Part shown: positions 8,459-18,112 of the stretch, piece after piece
Numbering within the stretch: the first letter of the stretch is position 1
Layout: each line of letters opens with the position of its first letter
Assembly: GCA_964019655.1 (NCBI GenBank)
Contig: CAXHTR010000001.1
Location: 1,426,001 to 1,490,000 of the forward strand
Source: Perkinsela sp. pyNocScin1
Taxonomy: Eukaryota; Euglenozoa; Kinetoplastea; Prokinetoplastida; Perkinselidae
Length of the DNA: 64,000 bases
Direction of reading: 5' to 3'
Notes under the pieces: generated by a model
Database searches by the model: none
The model's input: the letters and a program-made list of their open reading frames with translations, nothing else
Told to the model about the DNA's origin: nothing
Position numbers and translations under genes: made by a program

Positions 8459-9787
8459 TTAAGGATATTTTTCTTGAAGAATTCTACCAAGCCCATGTTC
8501 ATCTACTTCTTTCTGAGTTATGAATAGAAGCCCGGAATCTGGTATGGAGCTCAAAATAGCTGCGCCTGTCCACGCGGAATGCTCTGTCTGTGAAGTTAGG
8601 CATACCGAGCTCGAAAAGTTCGGTGCAGAGTAAGTCAAGTCATCCATGCCTGTGAGAGAGCTTAACCCGTGCCTGAGTCTGGCACTGACGTTTTTCACAG
8701 GATGTAAAGCTCCACCGCAGGTGAGAATTGTTTGACGAAGGCTATGCTGTAGGTCACTATCGAACGGGAAGAGAGTTTCTTCGACCATTGATGGAAGGTA
8801 TGGACAATCCATCAGAATACCTGATTCGCTCACTTTCATCATAATATCAGCCAAGCTTTGAGGCTCGATAGTCTCTCTGAATCGATCTTTCATCCTTTCT
8901 TGCTGCGTAAAGAAAAGTTCTGCTATGAATGGCCCCTCGAAACCAGACTTCAAACTTTGCCCGTCAGGCAACTTGCACTGCCCCTCGAAAGCTTCATGCA
9001 CACTTCCTTTGTACTCACGATGTGGCACATCTACATCCCAAATGGTGCGTTTTATGGTTTTCAATATAAGCTCGTCTCCAAAAGTAAGAGTTTTTTTTTG
9101 CTTTGCATAGCAAGAGGTACGCTGATAGTTGTAGAAATTATGGCAAAGGTTCTCGATGTGTGGATTGAGAAGCTTAAGCAATCGTGAAGCTGTAAAGCCG
9201 CCATAGGCTCGACGACTTTCATTGCTAGACAAAGAATATCCATCATACACGGCTGTGGAGCATGTCAGCACTGCTCCAGAATCGATGACAATTCCTGAGG
9301 ACTTTCCTACTGAGAATAAATTTGCGGATGGGGACTTAATTAACGATACAGCATGGTTCTCAAATTCCGAAAGAAGCTCAGTAAGAAGCTCGCAGACTTT
9401 TTTCTTATCAAAGTGGCGGGGAGGTATGATTGTGATGGGAAGGGGAACGTATGACTCTGCGTTGTCAATCGGTATCAAAGAGCCCCCACGCTTGTTGGGT
9501 GCGAATGTTGAGCGCTCTGATGACTTGAAATGCTTGACAAAGTTTGATAGCAATAAACAATCATCAATATCAGAGTTAAGCTCAAGCTCCTGCTCGAATA
9601 ATGTTTCTGAAAAGTCCAGACGATGGAAATCACTATTGGCTGAATCAATAAAAGTGGCTTTAAATGGCGGGGCGCAGTACATCGGCCCAGCCAGAGCATT
9701 TACCCCAGCTCTCAAGTAGCTTGATCCAAAGTCAACTACCGTCGATAATCCGAACCCATCACTTGTAAGAATTTCATGATATGTCAT
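8459..9787 (-). CDS. actin-related protein (Arp4-like)
   Basis: The frame is open from 9847, but the ATG at 9787 (MTYHEILTSDGFG) starts just before the actin fold. An opening VVDFGSSYLRAGVNA corresponds to the phosphate-1 loop, GIVIDSGAVLTCSTAVYDGY to the phosphate-2 loop, and ILTCGGALHP to the adenosine motif. The C-terminal part reads WTGAAILSSIPDSG...ITQKEVDEHG, where actin has WIGGSILASL...SKQEYDE. It ends in KYP, reminiscent of Arp4, the nuclear subunit of INO80, SWR1 and NuA4-type chromatin complexes. The actin fold is certain. The Arp4 assignment rests only on the N- and C-terminal flavour; ARP5, ARP6 or ARP8 remain possible. A SNF2 ATPase lies elsewhere in the window (48,670-51,720), with no evidence that they associate. 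Confidence 0.75.
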   Translation of the reverse strand: MTYHEILTSDGFGLSTVVDFGSSYLRAGVNALAGPMYCAPPFKATFIDSANSDFHRLDFSETLFEQELELNSDIDDCLLLSNFVKHFKSSERSTFAPNKRGGSLIPIDNAESYVPLPITIIPPRHFDKKKVCELLTELLSEFENHAVSLIKSPSANLFSVGKSSGIVIDSGAVLTCSTAVYDGYSLSSNESRRAYGGFTASRLLKLLNPHIENLCHNFYNYQRTSCYAKQKKTLTFGDELILKTIKRTIWDVDVPHREYKGSVHEAFEGQCKLPDGQSLKSGFEGPFIAELFFTQQERMKDRFRETIEPQSLADIMMKVSESGILMDCPYLPSMVEETLFPFDSDLQHSLRQTILTCGGALHPVKNVSARLRHGLSSLTGMDDLTYSAPNFSSSVCLTSQTEHSAWTGAAILSSIPDSGLLFITQKEVDEHGLGRILQEKYP

Positions 9788-9875
9788 AAAGCTTGTAGCA
9801 AATATGGAGTAACCACATAAAAGCTGACTAACATACATAATATGCACGAAAATATCTCAGTCTCTTCGCAATTTT

Positions 9876-11357
9876 TTAAACCTCCATAAATGCTATTTTC
9901 GGTTGACTTTTCACAGCCCTCGAAAAGTCTTCGATGACAACAACGCGATCACCTTCAAGAATGCTATCAGTAGACCTGAATCTGGAAATAGCATACTGAA
10001 GCATTTCTTCTGCTGCCATGTTGGGTGCTTCTGTAAAGATCGAGTGAACAGATCTCATGATTGATAATCTACGGCAATTAGCGGCAACTGATGACAGCAC
10101 TATGATGGGGCATGGTGGGTGGTGTCTTGAAATCTGCTGGATTGCATTAGCATCATTCGACGATAAAATGATGGCCTTCGAGTTTGAAGACAAAGCAGCA
10201 TAAGAAACTGAACGAGCTATTTTCGTCATCGCAGTTTCATTCGAGCTCGAAGATGCTAATTGAGTGAATCGCTCCTCATGATTGATACAAAGCTGTGCCT
10301 TCGAGGCTATCCGGGACATGACTTGCACAGTCAAGTCTGGAAACAGTCCTTTAGCCGTTTCTCCACTAAGCATGATACAATCTGCTCCATCTATCACAGC
10401 ATTTCCGACATCTGATACTTCTGCACGAGTTGGCCGTGGGTTTTTTGTCATCGAGTCAAGCATCTGTGTTGCACATATTACTGGCTTTCCTGCCGCATTA
10501 CATTTCGCTATGATCATTTTCTGCGCAATAAGAACCATCTCAGGTGGCACCTCGACCCCTAAGTCACCTCGTGCAATCATAATTCCATCGGATATATCAA
10601 TAATCTCATCAATATTATCGATACCTTGTTGATTTTCGATTTTGCTCACAATGAATATTTCGCTTCCTACTATAGAGCGCACTTCAGCAACCTGAGAGGC
10701 GGATCTGATAAATGAAGCGAAAACCATGTCAAGATTTTGATTTTTTGCCCACTTGAGGTCATCACGGTCTTTCTCCGATACTGCAGGAAGAAGAATATTT
10801 TTGTTAGGTAAATTACATCCTTTGTTCGAAGAAATAGTTGATGGTATGGAGACTTTAACTCGAATGCATGTATCCTCGATTGAAATAACATCTAGCCCGA
10901 GAAGACCGTCATCGATGTATATGCGATCCCCGACCGCCATGGTTGAGAGAAGAGGTTTGTAATCGACATAAAAGCCTTTCTCGGAGCCCTTGTTTTTCCA
11001 CTCTTCATCTGTAGTTATAAAGAGCTCCTGTCCCAGAGCTAATTTGATTTCACCTTCGGGGAAAGATCCTGTTCTAATTTCCGGGCCTTTCGTATCTAAA
11101 GCTATAGCAATGTTTCGGTCAAGCTCTTTTGCTGCCAAGCGCGCATTGCTTACAGTAACTTCATGATATTCGTGCGAACCGTGTGAAAAGTTCATTCGCA
11201 CAATATTCATTCCCTTCTCTAGTAATTTCTTAAGTGCATCAACACTTTGGGTACTAGGCCCAATTGTGCAAACGATTTTGCTTTGACGAAAGGGCAGCTT
11301 CTCCGTCGGGTCGCACCGAAGCTTCTTGAAGTGCCGAATAGGCATTTCAGCTCTCAT
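9876..11357 (-). CDS. PYK: pyruvate kinase
   Basis: The 493-residue enzyme transfers phosphate from phosphoenolpyruvate to ADP at the end of glycolysis. Family signatures are all present: KIVCTIGPST near residue 30, NFSHGSHEYH, the KGPEIRTG stretch, SKIENQQGIDNIDEI, then MIARGDLGVEVPPE (K+/Mg2+ and substrate site), ICATQMLDSM, and the C-terminal allosteric domain ending VVVIEDFS. The start at 11357 gives a short extension ahead of the TIM barrel without a convincing targeting peptide, so a cytosolic enzyme is likely. The frame ends a few residues beyond the last C-domain strand, as usual. No missing catalytic residue was noticed. Confidence 0.97.
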   Translation of the reverse strand: MRAEMPIRHFKKLRCDPTEKLPFRQSKIVCTIGPSTQSVDALKKLLEKGMNIVRMNFSHGSHEYHEVTVSNARLAAKELDRNIAIALDTKGPEIRTGSFPEGEIKLALGQELFITTDEEWKNKGSEKGFYVDYKPLLSTMAVGDRIYIDDGLLGLDVISIEDTCIRVKVSIPSTISSNKGCNLPNKNILLPAVSEKDRDDLKWAKNQNLDMVFASFIRSASQVAEVRSIVGSEIFIVSKIENQQGIDNIDEIIDISDGIMIARGDLGVEVPPEMVLIAQKMIIAKCNAAGKPVICATQMLDSMTKNPRPTRAEVSDVGNAVIDGADCIMLSGETAKGLFPDLTVQVMSRIASKAQLCINHEERFTQLASSSSNETAMTKIARSVSYAALSSNSKAIILSSNDANAIQQISRHHPPCPIIVLSSVAANCRRLSIMRSVHSIFTEAPNMAAEEMLQYAISRFRSTDSILEGDRVVVIEDFSRAVKSQPKIAFMEV

Positions 11358-11457
11358 AGTTTGATTAGAAGGTAGATATTACTTGTTAAATTGCTAAATA
11401 TGATGCTTAACTTGTGGCATGAATAGCAACAAGCGAACTTACATCTTTCTATGAATT

Positions 11458-12054
11458 TCAGATGTTTAGATATTCGTGTAGTGCTTGTGCATCCTTCGGA
11501 ACATCATGACTAAGATCCACCGGGACTTGTGCACGATCGTCAATATTCTCATTTTCAAACCCTGCACTGAACTTTAATGATTCAATATCATCGTATGAAG
11601 ATTCAATGACAGAGCGACTACCTGAAGGAAAAAATGCTTGTACAGGGATTTCATCTGGGTCAAATAAATTTCTAATTCTTTCAAAGCTGAGACGGTGCTT
11701 CATCGATGAATAAAGCTTTTTATTATTGTAAACACATACCCGACCTTTCAGCATTCGAATGAATGCTTCGCACGGGTGTATTTTTAAGGGTCTGAATTGA
11801 CGAGGCCGAATGCAGCGTGCGTAGCATTTTTTACAGAGTAAAGTTTGTTTTTTTGGGTCAAATGCAACCTCATCGCTACGAATGTTTCTCTTTTCACATG
11901 AAATGCACCTGAAACGCACCTCTTTCTCGAGCTCGTATAGTATATGATTGGAGCCATTTGAATTTGCATTTGCTGGAAGGACTTTTTCTACTTTATTTAA
12001 GTGCTTGATGTTCTCAGCATTTACAATCAGCGCATTGCTACGTGGTAATTGCAT
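11458..12054 (-). CDS. hypothetical protein with a four-cysteine putative zinc site
   Basis: A 198-residue protein without a family I recognise. Cys50/Cys53 (CISC) and Cys74/Cys77 (CKKC), with a further Cys81, form a CxxC-x20-CxxC arrangement typical of a zinc ribbon or treble-clef knuckle. A basic stretch follows (RPRQFRPLKIHP). The C-terminal third is acidic and looks disordered. Its ATG at 12054 faces the V-ATPase G gene across a 159-bp spacer that must hold both promoters. A nucleic-acid or protein-interaction role would fit the knuckle, but no function is claimed. Confidence 0.6.
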   Translation of the reverse strand: MQLPRSNALIVNAENIKHLNKVEKVLPANANSNGSNHILYELEKEVRFRCISCEKRNIRSDEVAFDPKKQTLLCKKCYARCIRPRQFRPLKIHPCEAFIRMLKGRVCVYNNKKLYSSMKHRLSFERIRNLFDPDEIPVQAFFPSGSRSVIESSYDDIESLKFSAGFENENIDDRAQVPVDLSHDVPKDAQALHEYLNI

Positions 12055-12213
12055 TATACGCAGATTATTAATTAAGTTATTCGTAAAAATTTAACTTATT
12101 CTGTGAGATGAATCACAAACCTCTTTTTTATTAATGTCGCCTCTTTCAATCTCAGCTTTTCTAGCTCTACCGATACAAAATTTGCTGTGCTTGTAAAATT
12201 CTAAAAAAATCTT
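12055..12213. promoter_or_regulatory. shared divergent promoter region
   Basis: This 159-bp AT-rich gap separates the minus-strand gene starting at 12054 from V-ATPase G starting at 12214, so it must carry both promoters and 5' leaders. It contains several A/T runs. No TATA box or repeated element common to both sides could be defined by eye. It is also the switch point between the two large co-directional gene blocks. Confidence 0.35.
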
Positions 12214-12537
12214 ATGGCGAATCTACAGTGTAATCTTGACAGAATACTTGAAGCAGAAAAGGCTAGGGCCACTCTAATATCCCAGGCGAAGTGTAGAAAG
12301 CATCAGGCAATGAAAAACGTTCACATTGTTGCTGACCAAGAGCTTTCAAATTTCAAGGAAAAACTTTCGAGTGATTTACAAAAAAGGCAATTAGAAACAA
12401 CAACATCGCTGCAAGCAGATCAGGAACAAATCATGACCAAGGCGCTTGGCAAACGGACAAATATTCTGGAAATACCGCATGAACGAAAGCTACATGCTGT
12501 AAATCTTCTTCTGAAAAACGTCTATTGTACACCTTAG
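12214..12537 (+). CDS. VMA10: V-type ATPase subunit G
   Basis: The 107-residue, almost entirely helical, charged protein has the family opening LDRILEAEKARATLISQAK, followed by a coiled coil rich in Lys, Glu and Gln. Subunit G pairs with subunit E to form the peripheral stalks of the vacuolar proton pump. Length matches the family (about 105-120 residues). The last 20 residues are less like other G subunits. A second V1 subunit, subunit C, closes the same gene block at 33,660. Confidence 0.9.
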   Translation: MANLQCNLDRILEAEKARATLISQAKCRKHQAMKNVHIVADQELSNFKEKLSSDLQKRQLETTTSLQADQEQIMTKALGKRTNILEIPHERKLHAVNLLLKNVYCTP

Positions 12538-12663
12538 CATATTTCACTCGTGCACTAACTGAGCTTTCCCGAGATGAAGTCTAAAGCTATATAGCTCTCC
12601 TATAATTGAACATAATTCATTGCTTATGCATTTTTTGCTTAGATATGGTCTATGATGTGAGAC

Positions 12664-13821
12664 ATGGTAAAGGCTCAAGACGATGATTATCTCACCTTAT
12701 CCAAGGTGAAATCAAACCAGCTGAAAGCCATGCTTTCTAAAGCAGAAAAAAAAAGTGAGATTTTTCTGATTTATGGTTCATCGGGCTGTGGTAAAGTAGC
12801 CTCCGTGCGTAAAATATTACGAAGTTTTAATCTCACGTTCGGTGAATTTGTATGCGATTCACTCTCCCCAAGCATCGACTCCTTGCATGACTTTCTAATT
12901 TCTAGGAAGGGCGATTCGTTCATTATACGAATAGATGTACATTCTCTTCTTGGGGCAATACACATATGTTCGGAGATCGTGGACATGTGGATACGCGTGA
13001 ATTTATGCAAAAAAGTTTTCCTGATACTTTCCGCAGAAGATCTTCCGCAAGCATTTCATGATTTCAAAAACAATATCACAACACTTCATGTTCCTAGACC
13101 AACTGAAGCAGCAATCAGGAAAATCCTGGCCAACCAATTACGCGACACAGGGCTAGATCCAGCATGTACACGTTTAAACAATCTCTTGTCGTTAATTACG
13201 AAAAAATCAAAAGGTGATATATGCGCCGCTAAGCATGAGCTGCAATGGCATCTCTGCGATCAAGAAAAAAGCAAATCCTTACCCGAGGAAAACATGGGGA
13301 AAGATGTTTCCTTTCACGCCAAACACGTAGCTATGAAGATTTTATCACGCAAAGCAGAGTATAGTCAAGTAACAAAGTATGATTTTTTACAGCCCCATGG
13401 AGCAAGAGGGTATATAGATATCATAAGTGACCAAATCCCGAGCTACTTCTCTTCTGCTGATACTCACAAATTATCTAGTACACTATACGCGCTATCATTT
13501 TCTGAGGTGTGGTCTAATCATAGACTGAAGAATGAAAATTTCCTCGAAATTCTATATTTCAGTGCATCTTATATTCGGAACGGCCCGATTCCTGAGTCGA
13601 AAATTTGTAATAAAGGGCATAATCAAACAGATTTTCATGGTCCCTCACTTCTGAAACGCGCAAACCCATTATATATAGAAAATCTTCATGTACACAGGTC
13701 ACTGAGTGTAAACCAAATATATCAAGTTAACTTCCCAGTCAAGTGCGAAAGAAATTCGAAGGCATACCAAGCAAACTTGCCGTATCGGGGGCTTTCTCTC
13801 GATGATGACGAAATTGAATAG
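12664..13821 (+). CDS. RAD17-like checkpoint clamp-loader protein with degenerate P-loop
   Basis: A 385-residue protein. Residues 30-50 read IFLIYGSSGCGKVASVRKIL, a P-loop in the position and context of RAD17/RFC-like AAA+ proteins. The residue after the Walker A lysine is Val instead of Thr or Ser, and no clear Walker B DExx was found. The IHVPRPTEAAIRKILANQL-like segment (here LHVPRPTEAAIRKI) fits the AAA+ lid, and the C-terminal half resembles the helical region of RAD17, which loads the 9-1-1 clamp in the DNA-damage checkpoint. It is shorter than human RAD17 (about 680 residues) and close to the core only. Another AAA+ clamp-loader relative is possible. The Walker A change suggests weakened nucleotide hydrolysis. 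Confidence 0.55.
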   Translation: MVKAQDDDYLTLSKVKSNQLKAMLSKAEKKSEIFLIYGSSGCGKVASVRKILRSFNLTFGEFVCDSLSPSIDSLHDFLISRKGDSFIIRIDVHSLLGAIHICSEIVDMWIRVNLCKKVFLILSAEDLPQAFHDFKNNITTLHVPRPTEAAIRKILANQLRDTGLDPACTRLNNLLSLITKKSKGDICAAKHELQWHLCDQEKSKSLPEENMGKDVSFHAKHVAMKILSRKAEYSQVTKYDFLQPHGARGYIDIISDQIPSYFSSADTHKLSSTLYALSFSEVWSNHRLKNENFLEILYFSASYIRNGPIPESKICNKGHNQTDFHGPSLLKRANPLYIENLHVHRSLSVNQIYQVNFPVKCERNSKAYQANLPYRGLSLDDDEIE

Positions 13822-13896
13822 TTTGGATCAGATTTGAGAATTTCAAAATTGCCTAAAAATGCTGTCGGTTCAAGAGAGTTTAATTCATAAAATATA

Positions 13897-14685
13897 ATGA
13901 GAGGACGTGGTCAAAGTAGAGGTGGTGGCAGAGGATTTCAGAGCAGAGGGCGAGGTGGACTAGGTAAGGCTGTCCAAAAAAAGAAAACGGTAGAACCACA
14001 TGCGAGGTTTTCGAATGTATATGTTTCTGAAAATAAAGCTCTATGCACGAAAAACTACTGCCCTGGAACATCCGTTTACGGTGAAAAAAAAGTAACAATC
14101 AATGAAGGTGAGACCAATAGAGAATATCGCGTGTGGAACCCCTATCGGTCGAAACTTGCAGCTTCTATTTATAACGGTATCGAACAAACTTACGTGAAGG
14201 AAGGGGCTAGAGTTTTATATCTTGGTGCCGCGAGTGGAACAACCGTTTCGCATGTAAGTGACATAGTTGGTACATCGGGTGTTGTATACGCGGTTGAATT
14301 TTCACTTAGATGCGGTAGAGATCTCGAAGAGATGTCGAAAAAGAGAAATAACATTGTACCTATCATTGACGATGCCCGCCATCCATGGAAATATAGGATG
14401 CTTATAAGTGGCTTCGTGGATGCGATTTTCATGGACGTTGCACAGCCTGACCAGTCCAGAATTCTAGCTTTGAATGCAAAATATTTTCTAAAGCCGATGG
14501 GTGGGTTCGCTGTTTCTATTAAATCTAGTTGCATTGATAGCACTGAAAAGCCAGAGGTAGTATTCGCATCAGAGGTTAAAAACCTTCGAAAAGAATCGCT
14601 AAAACCGAAAGAGCAGGTTACTCTCGAGCCTTTTGAAAGAGGACATGCGATGGTAACAGGGTTATATAAGTGCCAGAGTGTTTAG
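13897..14685 (+). CDS. NOP1: fibrillarin, box C/D snoRNP 2'-O-methyltransferase
   Basis: The 262-residue protein starts with an Arg/Gly-rich GAR domain ([20 protein letters not shown]) typical of eukaryotic fibrillarin. The methyltransferase domain follows: [16 protein letters not shown], the SAM-binding [31 protein letters not shown], and [10 protein letters not shown]. Fibrillarin is the catalytic subunit of box C/D snoRNPs and methylates rRNA ribose in the nucleolus. Length is close to the family core, with a shorter GAR domain than in animals. The window also holds BCD1 (a box C/D assembly factor) and MPP10 (which acts with the U3 snoRNP). Confidence 0.97.
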   Translation: MRGRGQSRGGGRGFQSRGRGGLGKAVQKKKTVEPHARFSNVYVSENKALCTKNYCPGTSVYGEKKVTINEGETNREYRVWNPYRSKLAASIYNGIEQTYVKEGARVLYLGAASGTTVSHVSDIVGTSGVVYAVEFSLRCGRDLEEMSKKRNNIVPIIDDARHPWKYRMLISGFVDAIFMDVAQPDQSRILALNAKYFLKPMGGFAVSIKSSCIDSTEKPEVVFASEVKNLRKESLKPKEQVTLEPFERGHAMVTGLYKCQSV

Positions 14686-14784
14686 AGCTTCATTTATACT
14701 AACGAAATAGATTTCTTCTCCCTTTCATCAATCTGACACTTATTTAGCCTTAAATAGCATCCTAAGTAATCTTAATTAAACAAC

Positions 14785-14994
14785 ATGGATATCATAGAAG
14801 AGCAAGTCGTAGTTCCACTCACAATATTCACCAAAAACTCCAAAATGCTTCTGCAGAAGTGTACGAAGCCTAACAGTCGCGAATTCTGGAAGCTCAGCAC
14901 GTCGACGGTTATCGGATTCGCTTTCCTCGGGTTCCTGGGGTTCTTCGTCAAACTGGTCTTCATTCCCATCAACAACGTCATTATGGTATCGTAG
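14785..14994 (+). CDS. SEC61G: protein translocon subunit SEC61-gamma
   Basis: A 69-residue single-span protein of the SecE/SEC61-gamma family, the clamp of the ER protein-conducting channel. The cytosolic amphipathic helix (KMLLQKCTKPNSREFWKL, with the conserved KCxKPxxxEF) precedes a single transmembrane segment (IGFAFLGFLGFFVKLVFIPI), ending NNVIM as in other SEC61-gamma proteins. Length is the family norm. The spacer from fibrillarin is 99 bp on the same strand. Confidence 0.96.
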   Translation: MDIIEEQVVVPLTIFTKNSKMLLQKCTKPNSREFWKLSTSTVIGFAFLGFLGFFVKLVFIPINNVIMVS

Positions 14995-15091
14995 AGGTGA
15001 TCCTTAGCTCCAAGTTGTACGTAGTTTTTCTGTTGCTATACCCTACTTTTCTCAACCTTGTATCTCACTATGTTCAACATTTGATGAATTC

Positions 15092-16021
15092 ATGCGATGC
15101 TATCGTCTGTTCTCGCTTTGCATTAAAAATTCATGTCGAAATTGCGAAAAAAAGACAGTGTTGGCCGCATTATGGAATACGCAGGTAAAGAAATATAGCC
15201 TGACGTCATATGGTGGAGACCTTTTTGGAACTTTTCTTCAGAATTCCATTGATAGAAGTGCAGGAGAGCATACTCCAAAAGACTTTGCTCATAATTATAT
15301 CCCTGAGAAAATCGAGGACAGCACCGAGCAGACATTATCAAGAGACAAAACTCTCGAAAATGTCAATTCTATAGAAAATGTTCTAGATAGACTCAGGAAC
15401 GGTGAGGATCCTAAAACTTTATGGGGTACTTTCAGGAACTTCCTGATCTTTGTTGGGATCGAAGCGAACTGTCTTCATGAAAAGGCCCTTATGAGGTATA
15501 TGAAAATATTTCATGACTCGTATAGCAGCAGTGATAGCACAATTGGAGATCTCGGCAAAAAGCTTCTACCGTTAGTTGATATTCTGCGTAATCACCCCCT
15601 TGCTCTCGCTCATGGAGCGAAAAGCCCCCACTTTATCGATCTAACGGAACATCTTGTCAAAATTCTGAGCGCGATCGCTGTTGCTGCGTACGAGGAGCGG
15701 TTACCTGACGAAGCGAGAAAAATTTTTGATTATACGCGATCGAAGAGCAATAGCTCAATGCAGAAATCAGGTATTTTGTGCCTGCAAGCATCTGTCTTAA
15801 ACCGTCAATCCATGTTCAGTGAAGCATTGTCATGTGCAAACAAATCTATAGAGAAAAGTCAGGGTGCGAACAGTATGGCTTATTATCATGCTGCATATGC
15901 ACTTATTCGTTTGGGCAATACAGCTTGTGCATACAGTGTTATAGAGCGCGGGCTGTTGGTGATAACCGATGATCGTCGCGAAAAGCTCATCGCGCTGAAA
16001 GATTCAATTTCACGTAAATGA
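15092..16021 (+). CDS. hypothetical protein with TPR-like helical C-terminus, possible organelle targeting
   Basis: A 309-residue protein whose family I do not recognise. The first 30 residues are rich in Cys, Arg, Lys, Leu and Ser and nearly lack acidic residues, as in a mitochondrial presequence. The C-terminal half has helical pairs that resemble TPR units (for example QASVLNRQSMFSEALSCANK and YHAAYALIRLGNTACAYSVI). A role as a mitochondrial assembly or translation factor would fit but is inference. It follows SEC61-gamma by about 100 bp and precedes another orphan with similar spacing. Confidence 0.55.
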   Translation: MRCYRLFSLCIKNSCRNCEKKTVLAALWNTQVKKYSLTSYGGDLFGTFLQNSIDRSAGEHTPKDFAHNYIPEKIEDSTEQTLSRDKTLENVNSIENVLDRLRNGEDPKTLWGTFRNFLIFVGIEANCLHEKALMRYMKIFHDSYSSSDSTIGDLGKKLLPLVDILRNHPLALAHGAKSPHFIDLTEHLVKILSAIAVAAYEERLPDEARKIFDYTRSKSNSSMQKSGILCLQASVLNRQSMFSEALSCANKSIEKSQGANSMAYYHAAYALIRLGNTACAYSVIERGLLVITDDRREKLIALKDSISRK

Positions 16022-16106
16022 GTTTGATTAGTCGTCTTTTATCAAGATTTATCACCCTCAACAACGTAATAGCTTGTTTCTCGATTAACTCTTCAAATGC
16101 TTCGAT

Positions 16107-17558
16107 ATGAGGAATAGATTATTTGCTTCTCAGACGGTATCATATTCCAAAATTGGGGATAATAAGAAGCTGAGAGGGCTAGGTGAGCCAAACTCCTGGG
16201 AAACATGTGCACCCAAAGGTATTATCAAAGGTTTACCGGAAGATCGATTCGCCAATTTTACAAAAAGAGAAGACCGACTTAAAAACGCAGAGTATGGGAA
16301 AGCGATTGTAGCCCACGATGATGAATATCACTGGAAAAACAAACTCATGTTCTCCTATGACTTTGTGAAAGCCCCGAAACATCTGTCGTGGCAAGATTTC
16401 GGAAAAGAAGTTGAATGTCTTGAGTGCACCATAAGCCCAGATTTTGATAGACCCGAACAGATTTATCACGTGAAGTTCTTCTTCAAAAATCGGGCAAACA
16501 ATGAAGCAGAGTGCATATTTGACGCTTCTAACGATGTTAGCCTCGGTGAGGGGCTCAGTGATCTGCTTGCTTCGATAGGTACTTGCCTGACTCGAGCTGA
16601 AGTTCATCGCACAGTGAGATTTTATTCTGGACCAATGAAATGGCGCGAAATGAACATCCAGAAAACATCTCGATATACTTCACAGGTTACAATTGCGTTT
16701 CGACCATGGTGCAACAAGGTTAAAACTTTGGGAGAGAAGAACCGGATCTCTGCACAGCGGCGAAAAGAAAATATTAAATACGCCTTGGCAAAATTTCATT
16801 CATTCCGAAATTCTCAAGCGAATCTCGACCAAGAGAAGAAAGTGGTACCCTCATATAAAAAATTTCCAAGTAGAAAGCCAGCTGACATCGCTCGCCAATC
16901 CCTTAACCCATGGGGCTACCATGACGCTTTACTAGACCATGAGAACATTGAAAAGGATCCTGTGGGAACATACCATTTGACAATATCGTCTCATGCACTA
17001 GCATGTGCTGTCATAAGAGCCCTGGAAGTACTTATTCAACAGCCCTTAAAATTGTTCTATAGGCCTAGTCAACATTTTCACTCGCAAAAGCTTTCAAGCT
17101 ATGAATCTACAGGTATTTCACACGCTGTTCAGGGTTGGCTCGGGTTTGAGGACAAAGTCTATCCTCATTACACCCCACTCGAAGCAATTCAGGGAAATTG
17201 GTTTGGACAGGATGCACCCTTTCATGTGACTGCACTATTCTGTAAAATAAGAGAGCTAGCTGGGTTAAAAAAAAGAAATCCGGAAACTTTGTCATGGCTG
17301 TCTGTTCGCTATGCAGACTCAGTAGTAGCACTGCGAAATGCAGTTGCTAAATTAGAAGGCGTCGGCAGATCAAGGTTGTTCAATCCAACTTCATATTCTG
17401 CCAGTGTGAACAGTATGCTTCCAAAAGATCACCGAAGAGAGCTGCGCACGCGAATGTCTCTATCAGGCTTTCTTGGATTTCCAGATATCCCGTCGTCCTT
17501 TCCGCAACAACCTTCTCGGGAGAAATTGTCAAGTGGGCACAAGCCATCGTCGAAATAA
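16107..17558 (+). CDS. hypothetical protein, 483 residues
   Basis: I do not recognise this protein. The start at 16107 (MRNRLFASQTVSYSK) is basic and lacks acidic residues, compatible with a targeting peptide. Two well-ordered regions are separated by a Lys/Arg-rich linker (about residues 205-260): an N-terminal one with LSWQDFGKEVECLECTISP and VKFFFKNRAN, and a C-terminal one with YHLTISSHALACAVIRALEVL and YTPLEAIQGNWFGQDAPF. No catalytic motif or membrane span was seen. A lineage-restricted organellar protein is one possibility. The reading frame is long, uninterrupted and matches its neighbours in codon use. Confidence 0.6.
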   Translation: MRNRLFASQTVSYSKIGDNKKLRGLGEPNSWETCAPKGIIKGLPEDRFANFTKREDRLKNAEYGKAIVAHDDEYHWKNKLMFSYDFVKAPKHLSWQDFGKEVECLECTISPDFDRPEQIYHVKFFFKNRANNEAECIFDASNDVSLGEGLSDLLASIGTCLTRAEVHRTVRFYSGPMKWREMNIQKTSRYTSQVTIAFRPWCNKVKTLGEKNRISAQRRKENIKYALAKFHSFRNSQANLDQEKKVVPSYKKFPSRKPADIARQSLNPWGYHDALLDHENIEKDPVGTYHLTISSHALACAVIRALEVLIQQPLKLFYRPSQHFHSQKLSSYESTGISHAVQGWLGFEDKVYPHYTPLEAIQGNWFGQDAPFHVTALFCKIRELAGLKKRNPETLSWLSVRYADSVVALRNAVAKLEGVGRSRLFNPTSYSASVNSMLPKDHRRELRTRMSLSGFLGFPDIPSSFPQQPSREKLSSGHKPSSK

Positions 17559-17670
17559 CTTGATTCTGGTATGAGCCAAGTGGAGTGCAGATTGAGTGTC
17601 TATTCCTGCTTATAGAATCTTTTCTATTACTTTGCTCTTTCAAAACAATGAAATACCCCAATCTAGACTC

Positions 17671-18066
17671 ATGAAAAGCTCTTACGAACGTATAACGAAA
17701 TCAAGAATTCTTTTGCTTTATCGCAATTGGCTGAAGCTTTCGGTTAAATTTCCCAAGAGTGTTCTTGTAGCACTGAACAATCATGTTCAAATGAATGAAA
17801 AAGCTCTAACAATCGTACGCCAAAGGTTTAGAGAAAACAAAGATATCGCTGAGCCAAAGAAAATGAGACTTCTTGTTCAAGAAGGTGAGAGGTCGCTGGC
17901 AATGATGCGTAGGATGGTTAAAAACAAGGCGCAAAAGCAATATCCTGCAACTCGGCATCCACAGTATAACCTTTTCTCCACAGCCTCTTTATGGGAGATG
18001 TTTCTTGAAAACACCAAGTGTTATCTTAAGGAGTTCTATTTCAACTATATACAGCGCAGGTGGTAA
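17671..18066 (+). CDS. LYR-motif (LYRM) mitochondrial protein
   Basis: The frame is open from an ATG at 17596, but the ATG at 17671 (MKSSYERITKSRILLLYRNWL) starts right at the LYR motif and gives a 131-residue protein of normal LYRM size. LYR proteins are small helical factors that bind mitochondrial acyl-carrier protein and act in iron-sulfur delivery, complex I and III assembly or ETF control. The downstream FRENKDIAEPKKMRLLVQEG matches the usual VRxRFRxNK...L...GE pattern. Which LYRM this is cannot be settled by eye. The alternative start adds 25 mostly hydrophobic residues. Confidence 0.75.
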   Translation: MKSSYERITKSRILLLYRNWLKLSVKFPKSVLVALNNHVQMNEKALTIVRQRFRENKDIAEPKKMRLLVQEGERSLAMMRRMVKNKAQKQYPATRHPQYNLFSTASLWEMFLENTKCYLKEFYFNYIQRRW

Positions 18067-18112
18067 ACTGCTTGTTGATGTGAAGTATGAAAGTGGTAAA
18101 ATTGTCCACTGA

